A stretch of 64,000 bases of DNA. Source: Lineus longissimus (taxonomy: Eukaryota; Nemertea; Pilidiophora; Heteronemertea; Lineidae). Positions 11,925 through 21,965 of the stretch are shown here, piece by piece. The notes beneath the pieces are model-generated. The model was not told the DNA's origin. It did no database searches and saw only the letters and a program-made list of their open reading frames with translations. The DNA is taken from the NCBI RefSeq assembly GCF_910592395.1, contig NC_088317.1:18338039-18402038 (forward strand). The letters run 5' to 3'. The position numbers were made by a program, and so were the translations under genes. Position 1 is the stretch's first letter; each line of letters opens with the position of its first letter.

Positions 11925-13506
11925 AGAAACATAACACTCATCCACAGGACTAGGTAATAAGAAAGTAGTATGTACTTCGCCTCTAGCCAATACAAAGATG
12001 TTTTTTCCATCCAAGCCATGTCTTTCACCAACACAAATGCAGTCTTCTGATGGTAAAGCCTGAAGCTACAATGCTTCTTTGTGTTGGGGCTTACAGTTGC
12101 AAATGAACCCCACCTCAGTGACTTACATTCAGAATCATGTCCGATACCCCAGCTCTCTCACACACATAACACCTCACATTGAAAATGAAAGACTGTCTTC
12201 GATATGAGACAGATAAAGATCAATAGATCTCTCATTTCACCCCAAAACTATTTTTCTAAATAGTTCTGGCCTGAAATGGACCTCTTGGGCATAAATGTTA
12301 GAAAACATGTTTCTGTGATACCAATACCATTGTATTGTGATATACAGCGACTCCATGTACCCAATACAAAGTCGGGTGGTTCCGTATTTTTCTCGAATAT
12401 TTTACGTGTTTGATGAGATTACGCTCTCATTGTGACATCTTTTTGATGTCAGCAGAGTATGACAATGTGAAGTGCCGCATTGCGTCAAATTCTGCAGCAC
12501 TAAAGGACATCACTTTTTTACCAGATTATGCTGTAGTTATTTCATAGAGAAACTGGGCACTGGTTTCAAAGCGTCGTCCATGCATCACGATTCCTTCCAA
12601 AACGTCCAATCTCCATTTAACCTTTTCGTTTAGGAAACCATGTTTTGCCTTAGCAAACGAATTTAAGATATGCTATGCACTTCACTACATCAAAAGGACT
12701 AAACTAAACCAATTTTAAAGGCGTTAAGTTTGCAAAAAGCATAAAATTACAGGATATTAGTCAGTGATATCCCACACAACCGTAAAGGGGTCAAGAAATC
12801 AACCCTGCAAAATCATTAGGTGCTTATAACTAAAGACCATTGAGAAGTTTTCTTTAATCAGCAGTGAATAGTTTCTTCCTTCTATCTGTGGGGTCCTTGA
12901 TATTTCGAACTAAAATTAGGCCTAATCAGTTCCCAGACACACTTAACACTAGCCTGCACTGACTTCAGTGACCAATACTTGGTAGGAGTACGATAGACAA
13001 TAGCCGGGGACCACTCTACAAATCCGCAACTGAATTAGGTGATCGGTAGTCCTAAGGTCTTTTGCCATCTAAGACACCACTAAAGATAAATTGTCACTAA
13101 TTTTTGATTCACCATATGGCACGGGCACACCCAAAACAATATGTGACATTAATCACTTTTTAGGCACAAGACTGGATTTGAGAATAGACCATATGACAGT
13201 TTCCCAAAACGAAGAATAGAGCCAAGTGTCACATATTATGTCACCAGAAATAGCAAGTTAGCAAACCTAATAATTATTCCCAACAATCCCATCCAGTATA
13301 GGTTTCAAATGATATCATTGGGCACCATGCAAGCACTTAACAAAATCGTAAGGGGCACGCGCGGACTTGTCCAAAAGCGAGCCCACTTTGAACAGGCTAC
13401 CGTAGAATAACAATTGGCCTGCCCCGATCAAATTTCTGGCACGTGCCAACTGAAAGCGGCACTGTTATAAAAACACAATAGAAAGTAATTTCTGATCGAA
13501 ACTTAC
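11925..13506 (-). other. Probably intron of the minus-strand gene; nothing recognised
   Basis: No open frame with flanking splice sites in the phase needed after 13507 was convincing here. No repeats stand out. Confidence 0.4.
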
Positions 13507-13692
13507 CATGATATTTTGCCGAATGTGGAATTCCGCGACGCGTCCATCCTTTGGCGTGAAGGAAAATTCTTCCTTTTTGGAGAATTGGATACAAGGGCCT
13601 CCCGAAAGTGAATTATCCATTTCTGTCCCAAGTATTAACTCCACGCAAAGAAACAGGGCGCAGTAGGCCCGAATTAGAACATATACTTCCAT
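13507..13692 (-). CDS. First coding exon of a secreted or membrane protein (minus-strand gene)
   Basis: The frame opens at ATG (13692-13690) and runs 62 codons to 13507, where a strong donor (GTAAGT, 13506-13501) follows in phase 0. The N terminus looks like a signal peptide: MEVYVLIRAY, then a hydrophobic stretch rich in A, L, F, C, I and V to about residue 22 (ending LILG). After it come a polar segment, one Cys near residue 34 (GGPCIQF) and a charged stretch ending near FHIRQNIM. No stop occurs between start and donor. A TTG lies two codons upstream in frame, but the ATG is the natural start. The next exon should be at lower coordinates; I could not identify it, and I do not recognise the family. 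The gene points away from the plus-strand start at 14192, giving a head-to-head pair. What is seen is the frame, hydrophobic leader and donor; that it is a real exon is inference. Confidence 0.45.
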
Positions 13693-14191
13693 TATCAATA
13701 CGCCCCTAACTCCATGAAACGCACTAGAAATCCGCTTGAATCAAAACGCATTTTGCCTACACTTCGAAAAGTATATCCATGCTATTCTCTTAAGTTAGGA
13801 CCAAGAATTATCAACTTTTTCAGGAAAATGCTGAAAACACGTCAACACAGTTTGGACCTCACGAAGAGAACTGATAAGACTCTGCCATTTGTAAAATCCA
13901 CTCCCTCCGTTCGGCTATTAAGGACCAACTTTTCATATACACCTTTCGAGATATATTCACAATACCGCATAAACTCAATACCTAACACAGCTATAGAAAA
14001 GTTTTCTGTACAATATCCAAGTCTTTATTGTGATATTTTAATCTTTTCTTTGGAGAAATGTGGCATAGTGCCGTTAATGTCTCACACTAATGTTGACGCG
14101 TCAGCGGGTGCAGCGCCGGCTGTTTGAAGAGCTGTCATTAACGCAGAGGACGATATATCGAGTGGTTGTTCGCCGTGGATAGCTAGGAAAA
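13693..14191. promoter_or_regulatory. Probable shared promoter of the head-to-head gene pair
   Basis: About 500 bp separate the ATG at 13692 (minus) and the ATG at 14192 (plus). The plus-proximal end becomes richer in CpG (14090-14185) and holds a perfect 10-bp palindrome TGACGCGTCA at 14094-14103. That palindrome combines two CRE/ATF-type half-sites in opposite orientation. No TATA box is placed convincingly for either gene. A 137-codon open frame crosses the interval on the plus strand, but it has no leader, no domain and biased composition, and I treat it as chance. The promoter role is inferred from gene geometry only. Confidence 0.35.
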
Positions 14192-14199
14192 ATGGCCAG
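14192..14199 (+). CDS. Tiny first coding exon (8 nt) of a secreted or membrane protein gene
   Basis: The start codon lies in a good initiation context (AAAAATGGCC: A at -3, G at +4). After ATG GCC AG the sequence runs directly into a strong donor, GTACGT at 14200. The exon contributes Met-Ala and two bases of an Arg codon (phase 2). Joining to the acceptor at 16501/16502 restores AG+A = Arg and produces a textbook signal peptide, the main reason to believe this start. No ATG inside exon 2 opens the same frame upstream of the hydrophobic segment. The ATG of exon 2's own first bases reads in another frame that stops after about 16 codons. The 5' UTR probably covers part of 14100-14191; the transcription start is not determined. 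Confidence 0.6.
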
Positions 14200-14804
14200 G
14201 TACGTGCTGAATTTACCTTCTACCAATTATTATTTCATTGAAATCTCTTCATTATTGTCCAAAGATCATTTTGATACCATTCACTCCTTGTAAAACGCTG
14301 CTATTGCTTTGCAAACAGCGCGGAAATGTTGGTGAGATTTAACCAGAATTTACCAGTCGATAGCTGGCAGTGGCTTCAAAGCTACGGAAGCCGACTGGAG
14401 CCCATGTAACGGCGTGCATGCATCAGTCCTATCCACGGCTGATATCGATGAAAGGCGATGGTTACGGCAGTATGAGAGGATGGATGCATTTGGTAGCTGT
14501 GTATAGTTGATTTATAGTGGTTTCGCGATACCATGTAGCAGGCTGTGTAGTAGGCTGTTAGGTTAATGTGCCATCACTATGTCTGTATGATATGTGTGTC
14601 ATAAGGAAATGTGCCACCTATCATGCTATGGTGTGTCTATTAGGTTGATGTAAGTGTCATCAGCAATGTCATTGGCTTGTTGCAATGTCTGAATGTATCT
14701 AAATCTATTAAAAAGACACAGAAATTATTCATCTATGCAGTACGTCCCTGAAATGATGCATGCTCACCATGCACCCTGTCATATTTTGTTTCCTTAATGA
14801 GATT

Positions 14805-14820
14805 GGGGGGGGGGGGGGGG
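14805..14820 (+). repeat. G16 homopolymer in intron 1
   Basis: Sixteen consecutive G on the sense strand of the gene, about 600 bp after its first donor. Confidence 0.85.
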
Positions 14821-15447
14821 TGCTTGAATCATCCAGCAGACATTGCCCCTGCCAATCACCTATTTAATTGGGTACAGTAGCTAATGTTGTCCCCATTATC
14901 GACTGATAATGAAACAAATCACTTGCCACTGTTTAATCGATATCAATAACCATCCATGGAATTAGATAGAAATTATTTTCAATCTAGTCATGCACAAAAT
15001 GTCACAATTCATGAAATTACTCATTTCCAATGTCTGTGATTGCACAGAAAATAATCCAATTGGCCCTTGACCTGACAATCGATTTTCCTGGACTGGTCCT
15101 ATGATTATATTTTTTGTCATAAATTTCTTCACCGTTGTATATATATAATTAAGTGTGTGGACACCACACCACCACCAGTTATACACGAATTACAGACCTT
15201 GAGATGTTACATTTTGATCCAGAAACTGACAATCATATCAGTGTAGGACGAAGGGGGGGGGGATGGGGGTGCCACAATAATTTGACAGTAAGAAATCCAC
15301 CCAGTGATTGTTTCATCACTGGCATCCAAAGCCTGAAGACCTTAAGGGTTTAGTCGGGATCATCAACTCACTGAGTATTGTCTTATCAGTGCACTAGTCG
15401 ATGAAATAAAAATCCTGGTCTCCTTTTTGCAGCAAGCTGATATTAAT

Positions 15448-15945
15448 ACAGTGGAACCCCGGTAACACGACCACTCATGGGACCTAGGTTGAAAGGTCGT
15501 GTTACCGAGGTGGTCGCGTTAGTGAAATTGAAAATCCGGGGACAAAATGCATGATTAGGTTTACCCGCCAAAATTGTTGAACTTTTTCATAAGTTCAAAA
15601 TTCGGAAAAATTTCCAAAGTCAAAATTTTTTTGGGACTGATGATGTTTCTTCAATTTGAGCAGGGAAAAAAAGTAAAATAAATATTCGGACTTAAGAAAT
15701 TTTTCATTAGTTCAAAAATTCTGAAAAAAATTTAAAGCCAGAATTTTGGGGAGGCTGATGATGTTTCTTTTTTTTTCAGCAGAAAGAAAAAGTGAAAAAA
15801 ATATTTGGACTTAGACATTTTTTCAGCTTTCAGAGTTCAAAATTCGGAAAAATATTCAAAGTCAAAAAATTCAAAATTCAAAATTCAAAAAAATTTGTTA
15901 ATCTTTCAGAGTTGAATTTTTTTCATAAGTTCAAAATTATACTTA
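15448..15945 (+). repeat. CAGTGGAACCCCGG-family dispersed element with tandem tail
   Basis: The head (15448-15540) starts ACAGTGGAACCCCGG and contains a perfect 12-bp inverted repeat, GGTAACACGACC ... GGTCGTGTTACC. After GGGGACAAAATGCAT comes a body with the words GTTCAAAATTCGGAAAAA, CAAAGTCAAAATTTT and CTGATGATGTTTCTTC. That body is repeated about 2.5 times with a spacing of roughly 117-127 bp (units near 15592, 15709 and 15836). A reverse-oriented copy of head plus one body unit lies at 47058-47238, and a headless relic at 61345-61475. No coding capacity is seen, so it is a non-autonomous dispersed repeat of unknown class. Confidence 0.75.
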
Positions 15946-16377
15946 TCTTAATGTCATGGATACTATAAGGAACTCTTTCTCTTTGTCATGAGGATAATCT
16001 AATGGCTTTTCTATTGTCTGGTTCCCTTTATGAGTTAGTCCTTAGTGACACAGTATGTTTCGAAACATGAGATGCGATTTGTCTTTAAGAAAATGTCATG
16101 AAAAGAATTCTTTGATGTCCTAAGATGCCATTCTCTTAGTGGGTCATGTTGACAGGGTAACGCCTCAAGGGATGGAAATGGCTCCACCCTGGTCTTCTTT
16201 AAATCACCTGCTCACAAAAAAATAGGAGGATGAGAAGTTTCTTTGAAGAAACGGACATACCCATCCTGGAATTACAAATTGATGCAAGAAATACACTTTG
16301 GACCAACTGACATGTTAAGACTCCAAGTTTGACTATTGCGTGTGTTGATGTCGATAGTGTGTCGATAGTGTGTGTGT

Positions 16378-16393
16378 GGGGGGGGGGGGGGGG
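16378..16393 (+). repeat. G16 homopolymer following a GT-rich tract
   Basis: The G run directly follows TGTCGATAGTGTGTCGATAG and TGTGTGTG. It ends about 110 bp before the acceptor of exon 2. Confidence 0.85.
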
Positions 16394-16501
16394 AGATTAT
16401 CAGATCAAGAGTGTTTGCCTTGTGATCAATCATTAGCCAATCAAACTAAAGATAAAAATAACAGTATGAAATAATGATTATCTTCCCTCTCTGACTTCCA
16501 G

Positions 16502-16646
16502 ATGTCTGGCCTTGATCCTGGCCACAATCTTGGCGACAGTTCAGGCGCGGCCGGATGATGAAATAGCAACCGAAGAATACGTCTTTAAGGAGCTTCCGCC
16601 AAATGTTGATGCCCCAGCACACCTTGTCATAAGGGACACATTTAAG
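16502..16646 (+). CDS. Second coding exon: signal peptide and start of the mature protein
   Basis: A pyrimidine-rich tract (CTTCCCTCTCTGACTTCCAG) precedes 16502 and a GTAAGG donor follows 16646, so both splice sites are good. Joined in phase 2 to the exon at 14192-14199 it gives 51 codons ending in phase 0. Residues 1-19 form a signal peptide: MARCLALILATILATVQA, with likely cleavage just before or after ARP. The mature part is acidic at first (RPDDEIATEEY), then contains KELPPNVDAPAHLVIRD and ends DTFK at the donor. GC content is clearly higher than in the flanking introns. No Cys appears after the leader and no domain is recognisable in this short stretch; I do not assign a family. A third exon must lie downstream; none found is convincing. 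Reading on past 16646 reaches a stop at 16749, so an unspliced product would be a short peptide. Confidence 0.65.
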
Positions 16647-16810
16647 GTAAGGGGCATTAGTTCAGTTAGCTCTGGAAGTGAGGGAAAGGATAAGCTGTAC
16701 TTAGCTCATATCTCTATCTCGTGTTGTGTTATTGGTTTGCCTTTCTTCTAAGCTCCTCAGATATGCCAAATGGAAGGTTTGGCTGTTCTTGTCTCAAGCT
16801 AGGGAAGCAA

Positions 16811-16880
16811 GGTGGCACGTAGGCAGAGCATGGACTTGTGATTGGCAAGTCATCGGTTCAAGCTTGACCAGTGCCTCATG
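16811..16880 (+). repeat. tRNA-derived SINE head in intron 2
   Basis: GGTGGCACGTAGGCAGAGCA resembles an A box region and ATCGGTTCAAGCTTGACC a B box, with normal spacing. It lies about 165 bp downstream of the exon ending at 16646 in the same orientation. A long open frame immediately 3' (16901-17293) is probably read-through of SINE body or chance. Confidence 0.45.
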
Positions 16881-19800
16881 TTACTTTCAACTAGCTTGAA
16901 ATGGCGAAGTGTGGCACAGTATGTACGCTCCTTGGTGTCTGGATGAAGGTCTCTGGAATCGGCTGGGGAATGAATGCAAAACGCTCTGACATTTTTGAGG
17001 CAGTACAGTTGTATAGTATAAAGTACTACCGGGTATATAAGATCTTCATTTCATTTGACTCCGGATTCATAGTAAATGTTGGATCGATTTCCTATAAAAC
17101 TTTGTGCTTTTTAAAATCCATAGCCCATATTATTTCACCGCTGCTGCATGCTTTGGAGCAGGCTGTGCCCACTTTTATTGCATCTGCCATGGAGACTGTA
17201 GGCTACTGGGGATTCCCGCCACATTGGAAAAATAAAATCAATGTTGAAAAGAACACTACAGGCTCCAATGAATGTACATGCGAGAGTGTGTAGAGTCCGT
17301 ATTGTGCACAGAACACAACTTGTTGGACGGTTGTCTAAATATCATGAGGTAGTATCAAATGTGATCAAGTGAAATTAACTGCACTTTTAGGTACTAGACT
17401 CAAATGATTGGACACCTGAATGGGCACCTTACATATTGTAGAAGGCGAAGAGGTAGATAAAGCACTTGTCTCTAGCACCATTAATCAGCAACCTGTCCTT
17501 TGGCATCTTGTCTTTAACTTCCATAAAGGCCTTCAGACTGTGCCGAGGACCATGAGCATTAGAGAGACCCTGCATTATGCAAACTTTGAGGTGATCCTAA
17601 ATTTGATGATGGCTGCTACACCTACTGACTTCAGCATACCACTCTCTCCCTGACATTAAATTCCCCTGTTGTTTTTTACATCGCAATGAACTAATATGCT
17701 GTATCGAATTCCCCGTGGTAATTATGACGAAATGTACAATCATTAGAGTAATAATATTATTTGATGAATACACTAATGGATATCATTATCAGTGTTGGTG
17801 CGAGTATCCTCGTCTCGCTATTAACACCTTCAGTTTCAGGGCAGTAAAAAAAGGAAAGTTTTTTTATTATAGTGTCATCCCTTATGAAAGGCCAGCCAGC
17901 TTTGGCCTATGATACACTCTTGAATTCCAAACTCCTATCTCTAATGCCAGGCCGATGGCGAGAAAACTTGTCAAAGCTAACTTAGCAATGTTTTTCAGAG
18001 AACAAACTCCCACTTAGGATTTCAAGCTCTGATTAAAATGGCGGTATCTATGGTCAACCATTAACAACTATGTCGATAAACGAGTGAATTGTGGCATCCC
18101 AACTGAAATTACATCTATTTCTGACATCATCTGTTTTACGGAGAGTGTCAAGGGAGCTTCCACGAGTCCCTGGGCTAGCAAGAGATTCCCAGATTGAGTC
18201 CAACTGTGACTCTGACATGTCAAACAATGCTGTAATAGAAAGGGAATGGATGTGGAGTTTCTACTAATGTCCTTGCTCCACCACATTTCCTGTATATTCC
18301 ATCACAAAACCAACCCATCAAAATACACTAAATACGCCAATGATTGCCCTTAATGAACATACAGCATAGCATGAACTGACACTCCAGGTTAGCTTTGTGA
18401 GTTTGTGGAACGCTAATGTACCTCATGAACGAATATATATATTCTGTCAATTAAGGCAAATTGTCCTAAAAAAGAGGTAATAGCTGACTAGATAATGGCT
18501 GACTTGTTATATCTGTCAGTACGTCAGGCTCACCCCATAGTCTATTCGTCCTATTGCTGGGGCGAAAAAATGATGATCAGCCACGATTACAGTTGTCATG
18601 CGGTTCAATTTGATGGAAGCAAAAACTATGAAAAGGGTGTCGATGGTTTCCCATTTAGTGCATGCCTGTTTGTGGTCAATAACTAGATTACTGGTCCAGC
18701 CTTCCCTCCAGTGACGCTACCTGATATTTAATCATCCTAACAATTGAATGACTCACTCAGTTCAGTTTGTGTGTGAAAGCAAAATGTTCGTCTCTTAATG
18801 ATTGTGGTCATGGTAGGAAGACTCTCGCTTATGAGTCTGCTTCACCCTTCATAAGGATAGGGTGGGTGGGGGGGGGGGGGGGTTTTGGAAGAAGATTGAT
18901 ATTTATCAGATAAGCTAAAGTGAGTAAGGTGGTACTCTATGAATTTCAATGAGTTATGGCACCATCTCCCGAGCTGCCTTCTTCTGGTGGAATTGTGTCA
19001 AAACGTAATCCAACCTTCTAGACTCGTTACAGCATATCAGAAGACAAGAGTGGTCATTTTTGAGTCCGCTGGAACACCGGCAAACTAACTTGTGTCATGA
19101 ACATACAGAATTATAGTCAGAACATTCAGAGACTCTGGCAAGGCAGGAGACTAACCAATATGGATGTCTTGAAATTGCAACAAGAATGGCCAGAAAGGAC
19201 TTACCTTGACCTAATTCCATTTGCAGCCAATGTGCTTGAACATTCATCCAAACTTTCTTTCAGAGTATCTCTTTGAAGCCGAGAGAAATATGTTGGCAAC
19301 CTCTACATTGGTTTGATCTGTTCTGGTACTATTTCCTGTATCCTCTGGTACCACACATTAGAAAACATTAACTAAGAAATATCTGACCAGGTGTTTTGAC
19401 TAAAAGGATAGTCGTATTCGAGTTTGAAAAGTAGAATTTAACGGTTAAAAAGAATTTAAATCTTATGGAGCTGTTTCCATGTATTTTTGTTCAACGTTGA
19501 TACCACAAAAGTCGCTTGACTACAGTACTTTGATTTAATGAACTGAAGTCGGAACCAAACTGTGTTTTGATTTGAGATTTCAACATCTCAGATTGGCAGA
19601 AGAGGCCTTTTCAAGACCTAACCTGATGTGTAGGTATGCTTGTTAAGTTCAGAAGGTTTCTTAAAAAACAGGTTGATGAATTGATAAGACACTAAGGGAA
19701 TCCTTAACATGACATCATGACCACTGAACAACTCGGTATTGCCAATTCATTGTCCATCCAAATTGAACATGGCATCGTGCAAACATGCCCGTAATACCTA

Positions 19801-21850
19801 GCCTGAAGTCTTTCTTCTTCTAAATGTTCGATTTTCTTTCATGGCTATACTACAGAACCAGGCCTATTATATTAAGCCAGGCTGTCATCTCGTTTCTCCC
19901 TCGACCTTCAGAGCTTTGTCTCAATCGATAAACTTTTCAACCATGTGGCCGATATCTGGGTGTCTCAGAGTAAGCAGTTCTTGAGAAGATTCTGGTGTAT
20001 TCAATGCACGTTCCGGATCGACTTGGCCATCCTCTTGAGTTGAGTTTTCAGGCAAAGTACCTTTTAAAAAAGTTGGTTAAACTTTAAAGAATCTTCATCC
20101 GTGAATGCCAAGAACCACAACATTTCCAGCCAATTACACGCATAGTAGGTCTTACCTAAGCACACCTTTGGTAGAATTTGTAAAGTCACACCTGGCCTTC
20201 CAGGTGTTGATTAAGTAGTAACCTCAAGAAGGAGTTAATGATGTTGTATCTGTGTCGATTTCAACTTTGAGAATTCGATATGAAATTTCCTCATTCCAAT
20301 CCTTCAGGTAGCATTCGTTCCAAGACAATCATGCTAGGACTTAGTGTACATTTCCTCATGATAGTGTGGGTAACTGTACAAGAATGAGTGTTCAACTTGT
20401 CCTGAAATGCTGACGTCGTTCACACCTTCGTTGCCCAGTCGGACATGAGCAAAGTAGCACCAAGGTCATTTGTACCACATTTTTATATCAATTTGTTGTT
20501 ATTTTTTTAATCCTTTTAATTGACCGTTTGAAATATTCGTTTCATGTTAAATTATATATCCTTCAAAATCATTATGTAAGAATCTTACCACAACCGATAA
20601 TCTTTGCATTCAGTTTTGAAAGGGTTAATCGCCGTCACTTTCAAAGTTCCTTCACTCGTAATTTACTTCTCACTTTCAATTTCACAAATTGCACAAGTGC
20701 TAACCTTCAACCTCCATGAATGAGTGTTGTTTGGCTTCTGCGTTGACATTTCAAACCACTCGTCAATGTGTTTAAACAATTAATCAGAACGAGTGAAAAA
20801 CTGTCACTATGGTTTCTAATTAAACTAAAGTCAGGCTGATGAACCGCTGCAATGTTGACTCGAATGATTGTGCATCATTCTGTGCTAAGGAATAGTAAAT
20901 AGTGGCATGAAATTGAACTTCAAAGCCAGTTTCTCCTACTGTATCTATCGATGAGTTCGAAAGTTGCAAAAGTAAAATCTTACGTTTTGTCCTGAAAAAG
21001 TAATGCTTAGTTTTCAGTGTAGCTTTCAATCTAGCGTGGCACAATGGCTCCAGTGCGCCACATGGCACAACAGTAGTGTCTAGAATGATATTCAAACAGC
21101 CATTACTGTCCAGCCTTGAAACCATTCATAAAAGAAACGTGTGGCAAGGTATGTAGACTGTTCCCTGGACCAACAGTTCTATTAACAATGGATGCTCAAA
21201 TTACGGGTACTGAGCTGCAGTAGTAATAATGATAAAAAAATGAAAGGGTTGTTTTTTACATGGATGCCAAAAGTGCTTTTCACTAAACTGGAAAGCAAGA
21301 TAGAGCAGATTTGTTTTGGTTCTGGTACTTGTCAACCTACGATTGAAATAGATAGTCATGTGCACTTCATAGGATGGCAAGTATAAAATGGTGTGGTCTT
21401 GGCATCGTGTCAGACAGGAGCCTTGGGCATCTTCCAATACATATATCAGGTTGTTGCCATCTCTCATCTCTGATATGAAGATATGCACCGACCAGAGAGT
21501 TTAACCCACGACCTCAGATGTTACAGGGCGAATGTTAAGTTAGAATATTGGTACTGACTTAATAGTTCGAGCTGGTACTGTCGTATGATGCCGATATAAC
21601 AGCAGCCAATGCTTTCGGCTTTACATTCATAAGAATCAAAGCTCAGTGTAAATCAGATGCTGAAACCTGAAACACTCCATGTTGTGATCATAACTTTTCT
21701 TATGGGCAACAAAGGCCGTGGGTGCGATCGAATGATGTTTCAGATTTTTGTATTTCTGGTTAATAAGTCATTACGTTTCATTCAACCTGCAAATTAACCA
21801 GTAATTGATTGGAAAGCATTGGTTGTGCACTCGAAGATAACTCGTCAGCT
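16881..21850 (+). other. Presumed intron 2, no supported exon
   Basis: Several acceptor-like sites occur, for example CTTTCTTTCAG ending near 19264, followed by a 35-codon open stretch. None has both good splice sites and a recognisable protein. Contains the G15 run at 18868. Confidence 0.4.
18868..18882 (+). repeat. G15 homopolymer
   Basis: Fifteen G preceded by GGGTGGGT, about 2.2 kb into the intron after exon 2. Confidence 0.85.
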
Positions 21851-21965
21851 TTCTCAAGGTTGGCAGACCTTCTCCGTGTCGGCAGAATTTCTCAAGGTTG
21901 GGGGGATTTGTCCAAGGTCGTCGGATCTTCTCAAGGTCAGCATCTCCTCTCAAGTTCGGCGTAGG
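21851..21965 (+). repeat. 19-bp minisatellite, six units
   Basis: Six units of 19 bp (the fourth is 20 bp) follow each other: starts at 21851, 21870, 21889, 21908, 21928 and 21947. The unit resembles TTCTCAAGGTTGGCAGATC. Since 19 is not a multiple of three, the frame shifts with each unit and the array is not coding. Confidence 0.72.

Larger units (their letters stand above)
14200..16501 (+). other. Intron 1 of the plus-strand gene
   Basis: This phase-2 intron of about 2.3 kb has donor GTACGT at 14200 and acceptor TTCCAG ending at 16501. It contains a 16-base G run (14805-14820), a CAGTGGAACCCCGG repeat with expanded tail (15448-15945), a short GT-rich tract (16340-16377) and a second 16-base G run (16378-16393). 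No additional exon is evident inside it. Confidence 0.55.

Noticed and set aside
13714-14127. 137-codon plus-strand open frame between the two gene starts
   Set aside because: It overlaps the likely promoter, has no leader, domain or splice context, and a composition rich in Lys, Arg, Ser and Thr typical of chance frames. The exon pair on either side explains the region better.
16901-17293. 130-codon plus-strand frame after exon 2
   Set aside because: It follows a SINE head, has no acceptor in phase with exon 2, and its translation is not recognisable.
19264-19370. Exon after the acceptor CTTTCTTTCAG with 35 open codons
   Set aside because: In phase with exon 2, but the protein is not recognisable and the only nearby donor (GTACCA) is poor.
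21480-21560. Another minus-strand SINE head around GTCGTGGGTTAAACTC
   Set aside because: Only a B-box-like word is visible; no acceptable A box lies at the right distance.
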